Positions 33,479-42,312 of a DNA stretch of 64,000 nucleotides are shown here, piece by piece (positions within the stretch are counted from its first letter, which is position 1; each line of letters begins with the position of its first letter). A program made the position numbers and the translations under genes. The notes below the pieces were generated by a model. It did not search any database. It saw nothing but the letters and a program-made list of their open reading frames with translations, and had not been told where the DNA came from. This stretch comes from CAIYWZ01 sp964497925 (lineage in GTDB: Bacteria; Pseudomonadota; Alphaproteobacteria; CAIYWZ01): positions 1 through 64,000 of the forward strand of contig CAZCFE010000005.1 of the NCBI GenBank assembly GCA_964497925.1, read 5' to 3'.

Positions 33479-34315
33479 CTACTTTTTAACTGCCATCACA
33501 ATCAGAATAATTGCTCCAGTCAAAAACTTTAAATCTGAGGGAGCAAGTCCCAAAGTTAAAGCAATACCTTGGATTTGTTGATAAATAAATGCGCCTACGA
33601 TAGGGGCTAAAATTTGAGATTTAACGCTTGAAACTTTTATGATTTTTTCACCAATCATTAACGCAGCAAGACCGTGAACAACAATCCCAATCCCCATGCC
33701 AATATCAGCATAACCCTGGGTTTGAACCATAAGCGCACCAGCTAAACCGCATACAAAATTTCCAAAAAACAGGCCTAAAATTGTATAAAAATCTAAATTC
33801 ACGCCTTGCCTTTGAGCAAAATGCGGGTTCAAGCCAACAGCTCTAAATTGAAGGCCTTTTTGCGTTTTAAAAAATAAAAACATAAATAAAAATATAATAA
33901 AAATTAAAAACATAAGTATAAAAATCTTCACAGAAATATCATCTTCAAACGAGCTAAACAAATGAGATGTTCCAAATAAACTTATGTTGGGCTTGCCCAT
34001 CAATCTTAGATTCACGCTATAAATCATCGTACTTAAGACAATCCCACATAAAAGCGTATTAACTTTGAATCTTATATGGATCCAGGCAGTGCCAATCCCC
34101 ATAACACCTGACATAAAAGCACCCAATAAACACGCAATCACAGAAGGCACTCCTGATACAATAAGGGCAGCGGAGGCAATTCCTCCCAATGGATATGATC
34201 CTTCTGATGTCAGGTCTGGAAAATTTAAAAACCTAAAAGGAATCAGCACTCCAAGACCCAATATGGCTAAAATAGCTCCTTGGATAAGTCCTGCTTGAAA
34301 AAGTTCAAACGTCAC
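33479..34315 (-). CDS. ABC transporter permease (TrpY-like)
   Basis: A 278-residue inner-membrane permease with about eight hydrophobic segments and the branched-chain permease-like fold (BPD_transp_2). Motifs include ILGLGVLIPFRFLNFPDLTSEGSYPLGG near the N-terminus and GLAALMIGEKIIKVSS. It overlaps the ATPase gene by four bases (ATGA) and forms a three-gene unit with it and a periplasmic-type binding protein. Such triads are known as TrpXYZ or BMP-like transporters; substrates vary and cannot be assigned here. Confidence 0.9.
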   Translation of the reverse strand: MTFELFQAGLIQGAILAILGLGVLIPFRFLNFPDLTSEGSYPLGGIASAALIVSGVPSVIACLLGAFMSGVMGIGTAWIHIRFKVNTLLCGIVLSTMIYSVNLRLMGKPNISLFGTSHLFSSFEDDISVKIFILMFLIFIIFLFMFLFFKTQKGLQFRAVGLNPHFAQRQGVNLDFYTILGLFFGNFVCGLAGALMVQTQGYADIGMGIGIVVHGLAALMIGEKIIKVSSVKSQILAPIVGAFIYQQIQGIALTLGLAPSDLKFLTGAIILIVMAVKK

Positions 34316-35076
34316 ACTCTTTCTCCTTCCAATAAGATATCGTCTTCATATTCATGAAATTTTTGCAAAAGAGACTCTTGATCAAGAAAAGATTTATCGC
34401 TCACATCCATAACAATTTTCCCTCGATGAATCATAATCAAGCGATCTCCATAACGAAGAGCGTCGCTTAAATTATGTGTCACCATAAGAGATGTTAACCC
34501 ATTTTCTTTGATCTTACTCGCTGTGTACTTCATTAATTTTTGTTGAATTTTAGGGTCAAGAGCACTTGTGTGCTCGTCAAGCAGTAAAATATCTGGATTT
34601 GAAAGAATCGCCATAAGCGTTGCAATTGCTTGTCTTTGCCCACCAGAAAGAGTCCCTAAGGGGCTGTGAAGATAGGTCTCCAACCCCAAATTCAGTTCTT
34701 GAATTGCTTTTATAATTGGCTTTGTATCATGCGAATAAAAAGCAAAAGTACTTTTTTTTGAGCGCATTAAACTTAACATTATATTTTCAAGTAATGTCAT
34801 GTGTTCAATTGTGCCTTTACTAATATCTTGCGTAACGCTACTAATCCACATCGAACGTTTATGAATAGGCATATCTGTTACATCTTTCTCACTAATAAAG
34901 ATGCTTCCCATGTCTACCTGGTGCTCTCCTGAAATCGTTTTAAGAAGAGTTGATTTCCCGGATCCATTGCTTCCAATAATGACACAAAACTGACCTTTTT
35001 GAATATGCAGATTTATTCCACACAATGTTGGGGAAACATCAGAAAAAGACTTAGAAAGATCTTTGATTAACAACAT
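34312..35076 (-). CDS. ABC transporter ATP-binding protein (TrpZ-like)
   Basis: A 254-residue ABC ATPase. Walker A IIGSNGSGKSTLLKT is at about residues 33-47; the signature LSGGQRQAIATL and Walker B ILLLDEHTSALDP follow near 140-170, then the H-loop MVTHNLSDALRYGDR. It energises the permease encoded downstream by a four-base overlap. The binding protein is encoded six bases upstream. The D-E-H at Walker B is unusual compared with the more common D-E-P, but is known in this subfamily. Confidence 0.94.
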   Translation of the reverse strand: MLLIKDLSKSFSDVSPTLCGINLHIQKGQFCVIIGSNGSGKSTLLKTISGEHQVDMGSIFISEKDVTDMPIHKRSMWISSVTQDISKGTIEHMTLLENIMLSLMRSKKSTFAFYSHDTKPIIKAIQELNLGLETYLHSPLGTLSGGQRQAIATLMAILSNPDILLLDEHTSALDPKIQQKLMKYTASKIKENGLTSLMVTHNLSDALRYGDRLIMIHRGKIVMDVSDKSFLDQESLLQKFHEYEDDILLEGERV

Positions 35077-35082
35077 CAGCTA

Positions 35083-36012
35083 CTACTCCACAATTGTTAA
35101 ATCAGATGTACTTTGAAGATCTTTTATTCCAAATTTTTTCATTTGAGTTTTACTTAAAAACCCATGATGATCTTTTTGTGCAGGATCTTCGCGAAGAATA
35201 TTTTTCTCTCCTTTAATCACCCTATCAACTAAATGAGCTGTTCTTATTCCAATTTTTTTATAATCAACCCCAAAACTTCCTAAAACTTGATGCTTTTTAA
35301 CCGCATCACTATCTGCATTAAATATGGGGATATTCATTTTATTGGCTCCTGCGATAATCACAGGCAATGCAGGCTGAATAGAGGCTCCAACCCCTACATA
35401 CAAAAAATCAACTTTTCCCGAAAAAGCTTGCATTCGGATTGGAATATCGCGAGTTTGATCGATCGAAACAGGGAAAACTTTGATATAATTTTTCATGCCG
35501 GCATCCGTCATCATTTTTAAAAGAGCTGCATCATTCGCATCACCTGCTGCATATAAGATTCCAACTGTTTTTAAAGAAGGAAGAATTTTTTTTGCAAAAT
35601 CAAGAAATGCATTTAAATCTGGTTTATCAGAAACTCCAGCACCTTTAATCCCAGCTGAAACAGGATCAGTTATGCATGAAAAAACAATTGGTATATTCTT
35701 GATCGTATTTTGCGCCATTTGCGCAACTGGCGTTGTCAATGTCACAATCGCCATAGGCGAACTTGCTTTAAGCTTTGTTAACATTTGACCAATTAATGAC
35801 GCATCAAAATTTGTGTCAAGGGTCTCAAAACTAACTTTTTCACGATATCCAATATTCTCCATTTCATTTTTAAATCCATCAATGGCATTCTGCAAAGATG
35901 AATGCGGACCAAAATTAGCAATCCCAATCACAGATCCGGAAGGGGTTTGTTTGAAAAAGATGAGATACAAGGCACAAAAGATTGAAATCACAATAAGATT
36001 TTTTTTGAACAT
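35083..36012 (-). CDS. ABC transporter substrate-binding protein (TrpX family, PF04392 type)
   Basis: A 309-residue protein with an N-terminal hydrophobic signal/anchor (KNLIVISIFCALYLIFF). The body matches the ABC_sub_bind family: IGIANFGPHSSLQNAIDGFKNE, IVTLTTPVAQMAQ, NIPIVFSCITDPVSAG, SLKTVGILYAAGDANDAAL, and PIFNADSDAVKKHQVLGSFG. TrpX-type proteins bind aromatic amino acids in some species, others unknown ligands. There is no obvious lipobox. The gene begins the minus-strand operon; the 282-base gap upstream to the next gene holds no feature I can identify with confidence. Confidence 0.92.
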   Translation of the reverse strand: MFKKNLIVISIFCALYLIFFKQTPSGSVIGIANFGPHSSLQNAIDGFKNEMENIGYREKVSFETLDTNFDASLIGQMLTKLKASSPMAIVTLTTPVAQMAQNTIKNIPIVFSCITDPVSAGIKGAGVSDKPDLNAFLDFAKKILPSLKTVGILYAAGDANDAALLKMMTDAGMKNYIKVFPVSIDQTRDIPIRMQAFSGKVDFLYVGVGASIQPALPVIIAGANKMNIPIFNADSDAVKKHQVLGSFGVDYKKIGIRTAHLVDRVIKGEKNILREDPAQKDHHGFLSKTQMKKFGIKDLQSTSDLTIVE

Positions 36013-36294
36013 TTTTATATTCCTTTTTACAAAATTTAAATTACAGCAGTTAAAAATCAGTTAAATTAACGACGCCAACGCCAACAACTTTTTGCTATAA
36101 TCAATTTTTGAAAAGAAATCATAAAAACCTTCCGCAACAAAATAATAGACTTTTATTCAATCATATTTTTAATAATAAGTCAAATTATAAATAAAAAAAT
36201 CAATTCAGTTAGATATGAAAAATTAACCTTTTATTAACAAAGTCAGACCTAAGATGAAACCATTATTACTTATTAAATCACAAGGAGACTATAC

Positions 36295-36753
36295 ATGAAA
36301 ACACCTTTTATCTGGGGAATTAGCGTGGGCGTTTTTATCATTGGAGCCATTGGCTTAAAACATGTTATGGCTCCTACCCCTATAGAAGAAGTTCTAACCC
36401 CTCTCCCCATAATTCAGCCTGAACCCCAACTCACAAAAGATATCCAGCCACTTACACCAAAAGAAGAGGCTCCTGTAATTCCACAAGCTACAGCAACTAA
36501 AAAAGAACTAGATCCACAAAAGCAAAAAAATATTCGCAAAGAGGTCTATAAACTTGAGAGAAAATTATCAAGAATGGAGAAAAAAAAGCTTGAAAAAATA
36601 AAGAAAACAGAGCTTTATTTAAACCAAGCAAACACAAAAGCAAAGCGCTATCAAGAAAAGCTCACGATACTCAATCAAGAGCTCACATCAGAAAAAAGAA
36701 AATTAGAAAGCGAAATATTAGAAAAAAAATCCCAACTACCAGAGAAAGAGTAA
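36295..36753 (+). CDS. Membrane-anchored coiled-coil protein, unknown function
   Basis: A 152-residue protein that I do not recognise. A single N-terminal membrane segment (about 7-25, FIWGISVGVFIIGAIGL) is followed by a Pro-rich stretch (about 28-70) and a long Lys/Glu-rich helix from about 75 to the end, with heptad-like spacing such as VYKLERKLSRMEKKK and LTILNQELTSEKRKLE, typical of a coiled coil. The membrane segment suggests a signal anchor with the coiled coil in the periplasm. It has an AAGGAG ribosome binding site and stands alone between two divergent units. Confidence 0.75.
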   Translation: MKTPFIWGISVGVFIIGAIGLKHVMAPTPIEEVLTPLPIIQPEPQLTKDIQPLTPKEEAPVIPQATATKKELDPQKQKNIRKEVYKLERKLSRMEKKKLEKIKKTELYLNQANTKAKRYQEKLTILNQELTSEKRKLESEILEKKSQLPEKE

Positions 36754-36782
36754 TCTTGACTTAAATCTGAAAAAAAAGGGGT

Positions 36783-36811
36783 TTGTTGTTTTGAATTCAA
36801 AATGCTATACT
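36783..36811 (+). promoter_or_regulatory. Promoter of the DUF2948-hemH-hemJ operon
   Basis: TTGTTG (36783-36788), a 17-base spacer and TATACT (36806-36811). It lies 33 bases before the ATG at 36845 that follows a GGAG ribosome binding site. Confidence 0.65.
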
Positions 36812-36844
36812 AAACCATGTTGATTAATGAGCGCGGAGATAAAT

Positions 36845-37306
36845 ATGGATAAAACGCACCTTGATGAGGTTCATGAAGAGCTTCCCAATTATGACCCCCT
36901 TAAACTTAAAGCTGTTGATGAAGAGGACCTGGACATCCTATCTTGCGCTTTACAAGATGCCATTGTCCCAGTAAACGCGATTTCTTATTCTAAGGATGAT
37001 GGCGAATTCAAAATTTTAGCTAATCGTTACTGCTGGGAAGTAGAAGACCCTCAAAACCTTGGGCACAGAGTTCATGCTGGGATTTCTTTTTCAAATGTAA
37101 AGTCTGTCCGCCAAAAAGGAATTGATTTAAATAATCCCGATGAAATGCTAACGCTTCTAACAATGAGCTATGATGACGATATAGTCCATCTTGTTTTTGC
37201 TGGAGGAAAGTTAATTGATATTAAAGTTAATGATTTAGAGTGTAAAGTCGCAGATCTTGATGCTCCTTATCAAACACACGCAATTCCAGACCACGAAAAT
37301 CTATGA
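36845..37306 (+). CDS. DUF2948 family protein
   Basis: A 153-residue protein of a family largely restricted to alphaproteobacteria, function unknown. Start at the ATG 36845, six bases after GGAG (36835-36838); the upstream ATG at 36827 lacks a site. Family features: L-x-x-x-D-x-E-D-L-x-x-L-S-x-x-L-Q-D-A near the start, then NRYCWE and the hydrophobic YDDDIVHLVFAGGKLIDIKV strands near the end. It overlaps hemH by four bases (ATGA). Confidence 0.88.
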   Translation: MDKTHLDEVHEELPNYDPLKLKAVDEEDLDILSCALQDAIVPVNAISYSKDDGEFKILANRYCWEVEDPQNLGHRVHAGISFSNVKSVRQKGIDLNNPDEMLTLLTMSYDDDIVHLVFAGGKLIDIKVNDLECKVADLDAPYQTHAIPDHENL

Positions 37307-38319
37307 AGATCGCAGTTGTTCTTTTTAATTTAGGTGGCCCCTCTTCTTTGGGCGGCGTAAAACCATTTCTATTCAACCTTTTTTACGATCCGGCGATCAT
37401 AAGACTTCCAAACCCTTTACGGTGGCTTTTAGCAAAAATTCTTTCTAAAAAGAGAGAAAAAACAGCAACAGAAATATACAGAGAAATTGGAGGCAAGTCT
37501 CCAATACTAGATAACACTATTTTACAGCAACAAGCCTTAGAAAAAAGCCTTAAAGAAAAAGGGGTTGATGCAAAAGTTGTGATCGCGATGAGATATACAC
37601 CCCCAAGAGTAGAGGATGCCATTGAAGAATTAAAAAAATACAATCCTGATCAAATTGTACTATTGCCGCTTTACCCTCAATATTCAACAACAACGACAGC
37701 ATCATCATTTAAAGAATGGGATAAATTTTTTCTAAACTCAAAACTGACGGCGAGTGTCCACAAAATATGCTGCTATCCAGATGCGCCTGGCTTTTTAGAT
37801 GCACAGGCTGATTTAATGAAAATGGACAGAATTTCAAACTTTCGAGTCCTTTTTTCAGCGCATGGACTCCCCATGAGCATTGTTAAATCTGGAGATCCTT
37901 ACACAAATCAAGTTGAAATAACAGCAGCTAAAATTGCCAGTTGCTTTGAAGATTTAGATTACAAAGTTTGTTATCAGAGCAGGGTTGGTCCAGTCGAATG
38001 GGTGGGCCCTTCCACAGAAGAAGAGATTGTCAAATGCGGAAAAGAAGGGAAAAATGTAATTCTTGTCCCCTTAAGCTTTGTCAGCGAACATTCAGAGACA
38101 CTTTTTGAATTGGATATTGAGTATAAAGATCTAGCAAAAGAAAGCGGAGTTCCCGAGTATATAAGAATTCCAACAGTTTCAACTCATAAAAATTTTGTAG
38201 ATTTTTTAGTTGACACGACTTTGAGAATAGTGGATAATGATTTGGTTGCTTGCTCATACATGGGTCAGAGAATATGTCCTGATTCATGCAAGAGCTGTCC
38301 GTGTTCATATAAATCTTGA
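37303..38319 (+). CDS. hemH: Ferrochelatase with C-terminal cysteine cluster
   Basis: A 338-residue enzyme that inserts ferrous iron into protoporphyrin IX. Family blocks: VLFNLGGPSSLGGVKPFLFNLF, IGGKSPI, AMRYTPPRVEDAI, LPLYPQYSTTTTASSFKEW, FSAHGLPMSIVKSGDPY, YQSRVGPVEWVGPSTEE and LVPLSFVSEHSETLFELDIEY, with the catalytic His in F-S-A-H-G. The C-terminus carries four cysteines, C-P-D-S-C-K-S-C-P-C, as expected for a [2Fe-2S]-type ferrochelatase such as reported for some alphaproteobacteria. Part of the DUF2948-hemH-hemJ-rho run. Confidence 0.97.
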   Translation: MKIAVVLFNLGGPSSLGGVKPFLFNLFYDPAIIRLPNPLRWLLAKILSKKREKTATEIYREIGGKSPILDNTILQQQALEKSLKEKGVDAKVVIAMRYTPPRVEDAIEELKKYNPDQIVLLPLYPQYSTTTTASSFKEWDKFFLNSKLTASVHKICCYPDAPGFLDAQADLMKMDRISNFRVLFSAHGLPMSIVKSGDPYTNQVEITAAKIASCFEDLDYKVCYQSRVGPVEWVGPSTEEEIVKCGKEGKNVILVPLSFVSEHSETLFELDIEYKDLAKESGVPEYIRIPTVSTHKNFVDFLVDTTLRIVDNDLVACSYMGQRICPDSCKSCPCSYKS

Positions 38320-38331
38320 GAGAATTTTGTA

Positions 38332-38790
38332 GTGAATATTGTGGGAAACTGGCTGGTTTCGAATTACCTCATATTTAAAGCATTGCACATTATTAGTGTT
38401 ATCGCCCTTATGGCGGGATTGCTTTATTTACCTCGCCTTTTTGTTTACCACACCAAAGCAAAGCCTGGAGGTGAGCTTTGCGAGACACTTAAAGTAATGG
38501 AAAAAAGATTATTAAAAATAATTATAAACCCCGCGTTGGTATCAACAGTTATTTTTGGTGGAATTTTATTGTTTTCTCCAGGAATGATCGATTTTAAATC
38601 AGGGTGGTTACATGCAAAACTTTTATTGGTTTTGGGGCTAGCAGGAATTCACATGATGATGGTGCGCTGGCAGAGGGATTTTGAATTGAATAAAAATTTA
38701 AAATCTGAAAAATTTTTTCGCATAGCCAATGAAGTCCCAACGCTTTTGATGATTTTTATTGTTTTTCTAGTCATTTTAAAGCCATTTTAA
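38332..38790 (+). CDS. hemJ: Protoporphyrinogen oxidase HemJ
   Basis: A 152-residue inner-membrane protein of the HemJ/UPF0093 family, which oxidises protoporphyrinogen IX in many bacteria. It has about four membrane helices; conserved His in KALHIISVIALMAGLLYLPRLFVYH, a second block LLKIIINPALVSTVIFGG, and LHAKLLLVLGLAGIHMMM. It starts at a GTG (38332), with a second GTG three codons later as an alternative. Follows hemH closely, which supports its role in the last steps of heme synthesis. Confidence 0.94.
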   Translation: MNIVGNWLVSNYLIFKALHIISVIALMAGLLYLPRLFVYHTKAKPGGELCETLKVMEKRLLKIIINPALVSTVIFGGILLFSPGMIDFKSGWLHAKLLLVLGLAGIHMMMVRWQRDFELNKNLKSEKFFRIANEVPTLLMIFIVFLVILKPF

Positions 38791-38812
38791 CATTAATTAA
38801 ACAGGTAGGAAT

Positions 38813-40069
38813 ATGAACCTTCAAGAACTTAAACTAAGAGCAGCTACTGAGCTTCTGGCCTTTGCTGAAGAATTGCAAATAGAGAATGCAAGTACTCTAC
38901 GTAAACAGGATATCATTTTTGCTATTCTAAAAAAAGTAGCTGATGATGGGCAGCCTATTTTTGGAGATGGCGTTTTAGAAATACTTCAAGATGGCTTTGG
39001 ATTTTTAAGATCCCCACTTGAAAACTACTTACCAGGTCCTGATGATATTTACGTCTCCCCTTCTCAAGTCAGAAAATTTGGACTTCGCACAGGAGATACA
39101 GTTGCAGGAGAAATTAGATCCCCCAAAGACGGTGAGCGTTATTTTGCCTTATTAAAAGTAAACTCCATCAACTTTAGTGAACCGGAAAAAGTTAAACAAC
39201 GTATTAATTTCGACAACTTAACCCCCCTCTATCCTGAGAAAAAATTAATTCTTGAATTAGATGACCCCACCAAAAAAGATATCACAACTCGGGTAATTGA
39301 GCTTATTAGTCCACTTGGAAAAGGCCAGCGCGCCCTTATCGTTGCACCCCCTCGAACAGGAAAAACTGTCATGCTACAAAATATTGCACACGCAATTACT
39401 GTAAATAATCCCGAGGTATTTCTGATTGTTTTGTTAATTGATGAGCGTCCCGAAGAGGTCACAGATATGACAAGATCTGTTAAAGGTGAAGTCGTAAGCT
39501 CGACTTTTGATGAGCCTGCTGCAAGACATGTACAAGTTGCCGAAATGGTTATTGAAAAAGCAAAAAGATTGGTTGAATATAAAAAAGATGTTGTCATTCT
39601 TTTAGACTCCATTACAAGGCTAGCAAGGGCATACAACACAGTTGTCCCTTCATCTGGAAAAATTCTGACCGGAGGCGTTGACGCAAACGCCCTTCAAAGA
39701 CCAAAACGTTTCTTTGGGGCTGCGCGCAATATCGAAGAAGGCGGATCCTTAACTATTATCGCAACTGCATTGGTCGAAACAGGTTCTCGCATGGATGAGG
39801 TGATCTTCGAAGAATTTAAAGGCACTGGAAATAGTGAAATTGTTCTTGATCGCAAGCTTTCAGATAAACGCACCTTTCCTGCAATCGATATCACAAAATC
39901 AGGAACGCGCAAGGAAGAACTCCTGGTCGACAAAAGCACGCTTTCAAAGATGTGGATTTTGCGACGTGTTTTGGGGCCAATGGGAACAAGCGAAGGTATG
40001 GAATTTTTAGTGGATAAGCTTAAAACATCAAAAACAAATGATGATTTCTTCAACTCTATGAAAAACTAA
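38813..40069 (+). CDS. rho: Transcription termination factor Rho
   Basis: A 418-residue RNA helicase that ends transcription. Rho-N and cold-shock-like RNA binding domain (about 50-120) with ILQDGFGFLRS, Walker A in LIVAPPRTGKTVMLQNIAH (about 178), LLIDERPEEVTDM, EVVSSTFDEPAARHVQVAEMV, LLDSITRLARAYNTVVPSSG and LTGGVDANAL. It follows hemJ by 22 bases, an arrangement common in alphaproteobacteria. Confidence 0.98.
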   Translation: MNLQELKLRAATELLAFAEELQIENASTLRKQDIIFAILKKVADDGQPIFGDGVLEILQDGFGFLRSPLENYLPGPDDIYVSPSQVRKFGLRTGDTVAGEIRSPKDGERYFALLKVNSINFSEPEKVKQRINFDNLTPLYPEKKLILELDDPTKKDITTRVIELISPLGKGQRALIVAPPRTGKTVMLQNIAHAITVNNPEVFLIVLLIDERPEEVTDMTRSVKGEVVSSTFDEPAARHVQVAEMVIEKAKRLVEYKKDVVILLDSITRLARAYNTVVPSSGKILTGGVDANALQRPKRFFGAARNIEEGGSLTIIATALVETGSRMDEVIFEEFKGTGNSEIVLDRKLSDKRTFPAIDITKSGTRKEELLVDKSTLSKMWILRRVLGPMGTSEGMEFLVDKLKTSKTNDDFFNSMKN

Positions 40070-40082
40070 AGGAGCAACAAAA

Positions 40083-40613
40083 ATGAATTCAAAATCTATT
40101 TCTCAGACAAACACAACAGTAAAAGTTTTCTTAAGTATTATTTTTATGATTGCGTGCGCAAATATCTCTATCCCTTTAAGCCCAATTCCTATCACTTTGC
40201 ATACGGTTGGTGTTTTATTAATTGGGTTTGCATTAAGCCCCAAAGAGACCTTATTTGCTCTTTTAGGGTACCTTTTCCTAGGCGCCGCAGGATTCCCTGT
40301 ATTTACAGGGTTCATTGGTGGAATTGACATTTTAATCGGAATTAAGGCTGGATTTTACTTTGGCTTTGCAGCAGCAGCTTTTGTAATATCCACTTTGAGA
40401 GAAAAATTTCATCCATCATCAACATTAAGAATCTTTATCTTATGTTCTGCCGGGCAAATCTTAATTTATTCTTTTGGTGTTGCATGGATGTCAAAATTTA
40501 TTGGATTTGAAAAAGCAATTTCTCTAGGACTTATGCCTTTTATCCTTCCTGGCATAGTAAAATGCGCTTTGTTTACAGGAATTCTAAAAGCATCTCAGAT
40601 TTCGCGCAAATAA
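40083..40613 (+). CDS. bioY: Biotin transporter BioY (ECF S-component)
   Basis: A 176-residue membrane protein with about six helices. The typical BioY block SIPLSPIPITLHTVGVLLIG is followed by GYLFLGAAGFPVFTGFIGG. BioY binds biotin and either works alone or with ECF AT modules; no bioM/bioN genes are near. The ATG follows a strong AAAGGAG. It suggests that biotin is taken up from the host. ruvX begins two bases after its stop. Confidence 0.95.
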   Translation: MNSKSISQTNTTVKVFLSIIFMIACANISIPLSPIPITLHTVGVLLIGFALSPKETLFALLGYLFLGAAGFPVFTGFIGGIDILIGIKAGFYFGFAAAAFVISTLREKFHPSSTLRIFILCSAGQILIYSFGVAWMSKFIGFEKAISLGLMPFILPGIVKCALFTGILKASQISRK

Positions 40614-40615
40614 AA

Positions 40616-41071
40616 ATGATCACATTGTCCCCTCTTGAATTCAAATCGGCTCTCTCTTCTGGGAGGCTTATAGGATTTGATTTGGGGACAAAAACTCTTG
40701 GAATTTCAATCAGCGATACAACACGCATGATCGCATCCCCACACTCACTTGTCATAAAAGATAAACAAGCAAAAACCTTTGATCAAATATCAAAAATACT
40801 TTCAGAATTTAACATTGTTGGATGTGTTATCGGTCTCCCTTTGAGCTTGGATGGATCTGAGGGGCCAAGATGTCAAGCCATAAGGCAATTTGTTCATGAT
40901 TTTTATCAAGTTTGTTTATTACCTTTTCTTTTTTGGGATGAAAGATTCTCAACAAATATAGTTGAAAAGTTGATGATTCAATCAGATTTAAGCCGTAAGA
41001 AAAGAGCTCAAAGAATTGATAAAATGGCAGCAACATATATTCTTCAAGGAGCTCTAGACGCATGCAGATGA
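40616..41071 (+). CDS. ruvX: Putative pre-16S rRNA nuclease/Holliday junction resolvase RuvX (YqgF)
   Basis: A 151-residue RNase H-like protein. Start at the ATG 40616, two bases past bioY; a frame extension to 40562 lies inside bioY. Motifs: IGFDLGTKTLGISISDTTR (catalytic Asp), GLPLSLDGSEGPRCQAIRQF, FWDERFSTNIVEKLM and a final D in RIDKMAATYILQ. The family is implicated in 16S rRNA 5' maturation. Ends ten bases into the next gene. Confidence 0.93.
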   Translation: MITLSPLEFKSALSSGRLIGFDLGTKTLGISISDTTRMIASPHSLVIKDKQAKTFDQISKILSEFNIVGCVIGLPLSLDGSEGPRCQAIRQFVHDFYQVCLLPFLFWDERFSTNIVEKLMIQSDLSRKKRAQRIDKMAATYILQGALDACR

Positions 41072-42312
41072 ATATTGAAATTTTTAATTTTATTCCGTTC
41101 ATAGGATTATTACTATCAATGGCAATTTTACCACAATTAATTCCTCACGCATGGGAAAAACATATGGGGAAAATATCAATTGCATGGGTATTCCTTTCAG
41201 CCTCACTAAGCCTTGTTCAATCTAAAAATTTATCACTTTACACTCATGCATTAACTCAAGAATATATTCCTTTTATCACTTTAATATTCGCTCTTTACTC
41301 AATATCAAGCGGCATGCATTTAAATTTAAAACTTCAAAATTCAGCAATTGTAAACACCCTCTACCTTTTTTTTGGCGGGATCCTTGCTGGATTCATTGGC
41401 ACAACAGGAGCATCGTTATTACTAATTCGTCCTTTTCTAAACTTGAACGCACATCGAAAGTATAAAACACATTTAGCTGTGTTTTTTATTTTTATCATCA
41501 GTAATATTGGGGGAGCGTTCAGCACACTTGGAGATCCTCCTTTATTTGTTGGATATCTAAACGGAGTTCATTTTTTCTGGCCTACTTTTAATTTAAGTAT
41601 TCCCACTCTTGTGATAATGAGTGGACTTCTCATCATATTTTTCATAATAGATCAATACTTGTTCAGCAAAGATACTCCTGAGAAAAATTTGGGAGCCTTT
41701 TCCTTTGAAGGCAAGCGCAATATTTTTCTCTTATTGGCCGTAATCATTCTTTCGTGTTTTCCAATCCCATCCTTACTCAGAAGTCTTGCTTTTGCTTTCT
41801 TAGGGGGTGTTTCTTTTTATATAACATCTTTATCAAAAAGGCACAAATGGGGATTCCACATGGATCCCTTTCTTGAAATTTTCAAATTATTTTTTGGGAT
41901 TTTTTGCACAATTGCGCCTATAATAGAACTATTGAAAATGGGAGAAAACGGCCCTTTAAAAACATTTTTTCAGTTTTTAAATATCTCACCTAGCATGCCT
42001 TCTTCTGATTTTTTCTGGATAACAGGCTTTCTCTCCGCTCTTTTGGACAATGCCCCCACATATTTGGTTTTTTTTCATATAGCAGGAGGAAATGCCCAAG
42101 AGCTCATGTCAAGCAACACCTTAATAGCCATTTCTTTGGGGGCAGTTTTCATGGGAGCATTAACTTATATTGGCAATGCTCCAAATCTTATGGTACGAAA
42201 TATTGCAAATCATAAAGGAGCAAAAATGCCTCACTTTTTTGGCTACATGCTCTGGTCCTGTTGCATTTTAATACCTTTATTTTTTCTGACTCAAAGGCTT
42301 TTTTTAAAATGA
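41062..42312 (+). CDS. Sodium:proton antiporter, NhaD-like
   Basis: A 416-residue inner-membrane protein with about 12 hydrophobic segments of the ion transporter superfamily. Blocks FIGLLLSMAILPQLIPHAWEKH, GTTGASLLLIRPFL, FIISNIGGAFSTLGDPPLFVGYL, FLSALLDNAPTYLVFFHIAGG and GALTYIGNAPNLMVRNIA match the NhaD pattern, including the paired D-N-A-P and G-N-A-P-N motifs. It would exchange Na+ for H+ to balance cytoplasmic pH. It overlaps ruvX by ten bases and the next gene by four. Confidence 0.9.
   Translation: MQMNIEIFNFIPFIGLLLSMAILPQLIPHAWEKHMGKISIAWVFLSASLSLVQSKNLSLYTHALTQEYIPFITLIFALYSISSGMHLNLKLQNSAIVNTLYLFFGGILAGFIGTTGASLLLIRPFLNLNAHRKYKTHLAVFFIFIISNIGGAFSTLGDPPLFVGYLNGVHFFWPTFNLSIPTLVIMSGLLIIFFIIDQYLFSKDTPEKNLGAFSFEGKRNIFLLLAVIILSCFPIPSLLRSLAFAFLGGVSFYITSLSKRHKWGFHMDPFLEIFKLFFGIFCTIAPIIELLKMGENGPLKTFFQFLNISPSMPSSDFFWITGFLSALLDNAPTYLVFFHIAGGNAQELMSSNTLIAISLGAVFMGALTYIGNAPNLMVRNIANHKGAKMPHFFGYMLWSCCILIPLFFLTQRLFLK

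Noticed and set aside
36013..36294. Candidate promoters and hairpins in the longest gene-free gap
   Set aside because: Several A/T-rich hexamers (for example a TATAAT near 36095) lack a partner at the right distance, and no stable stem is evident.
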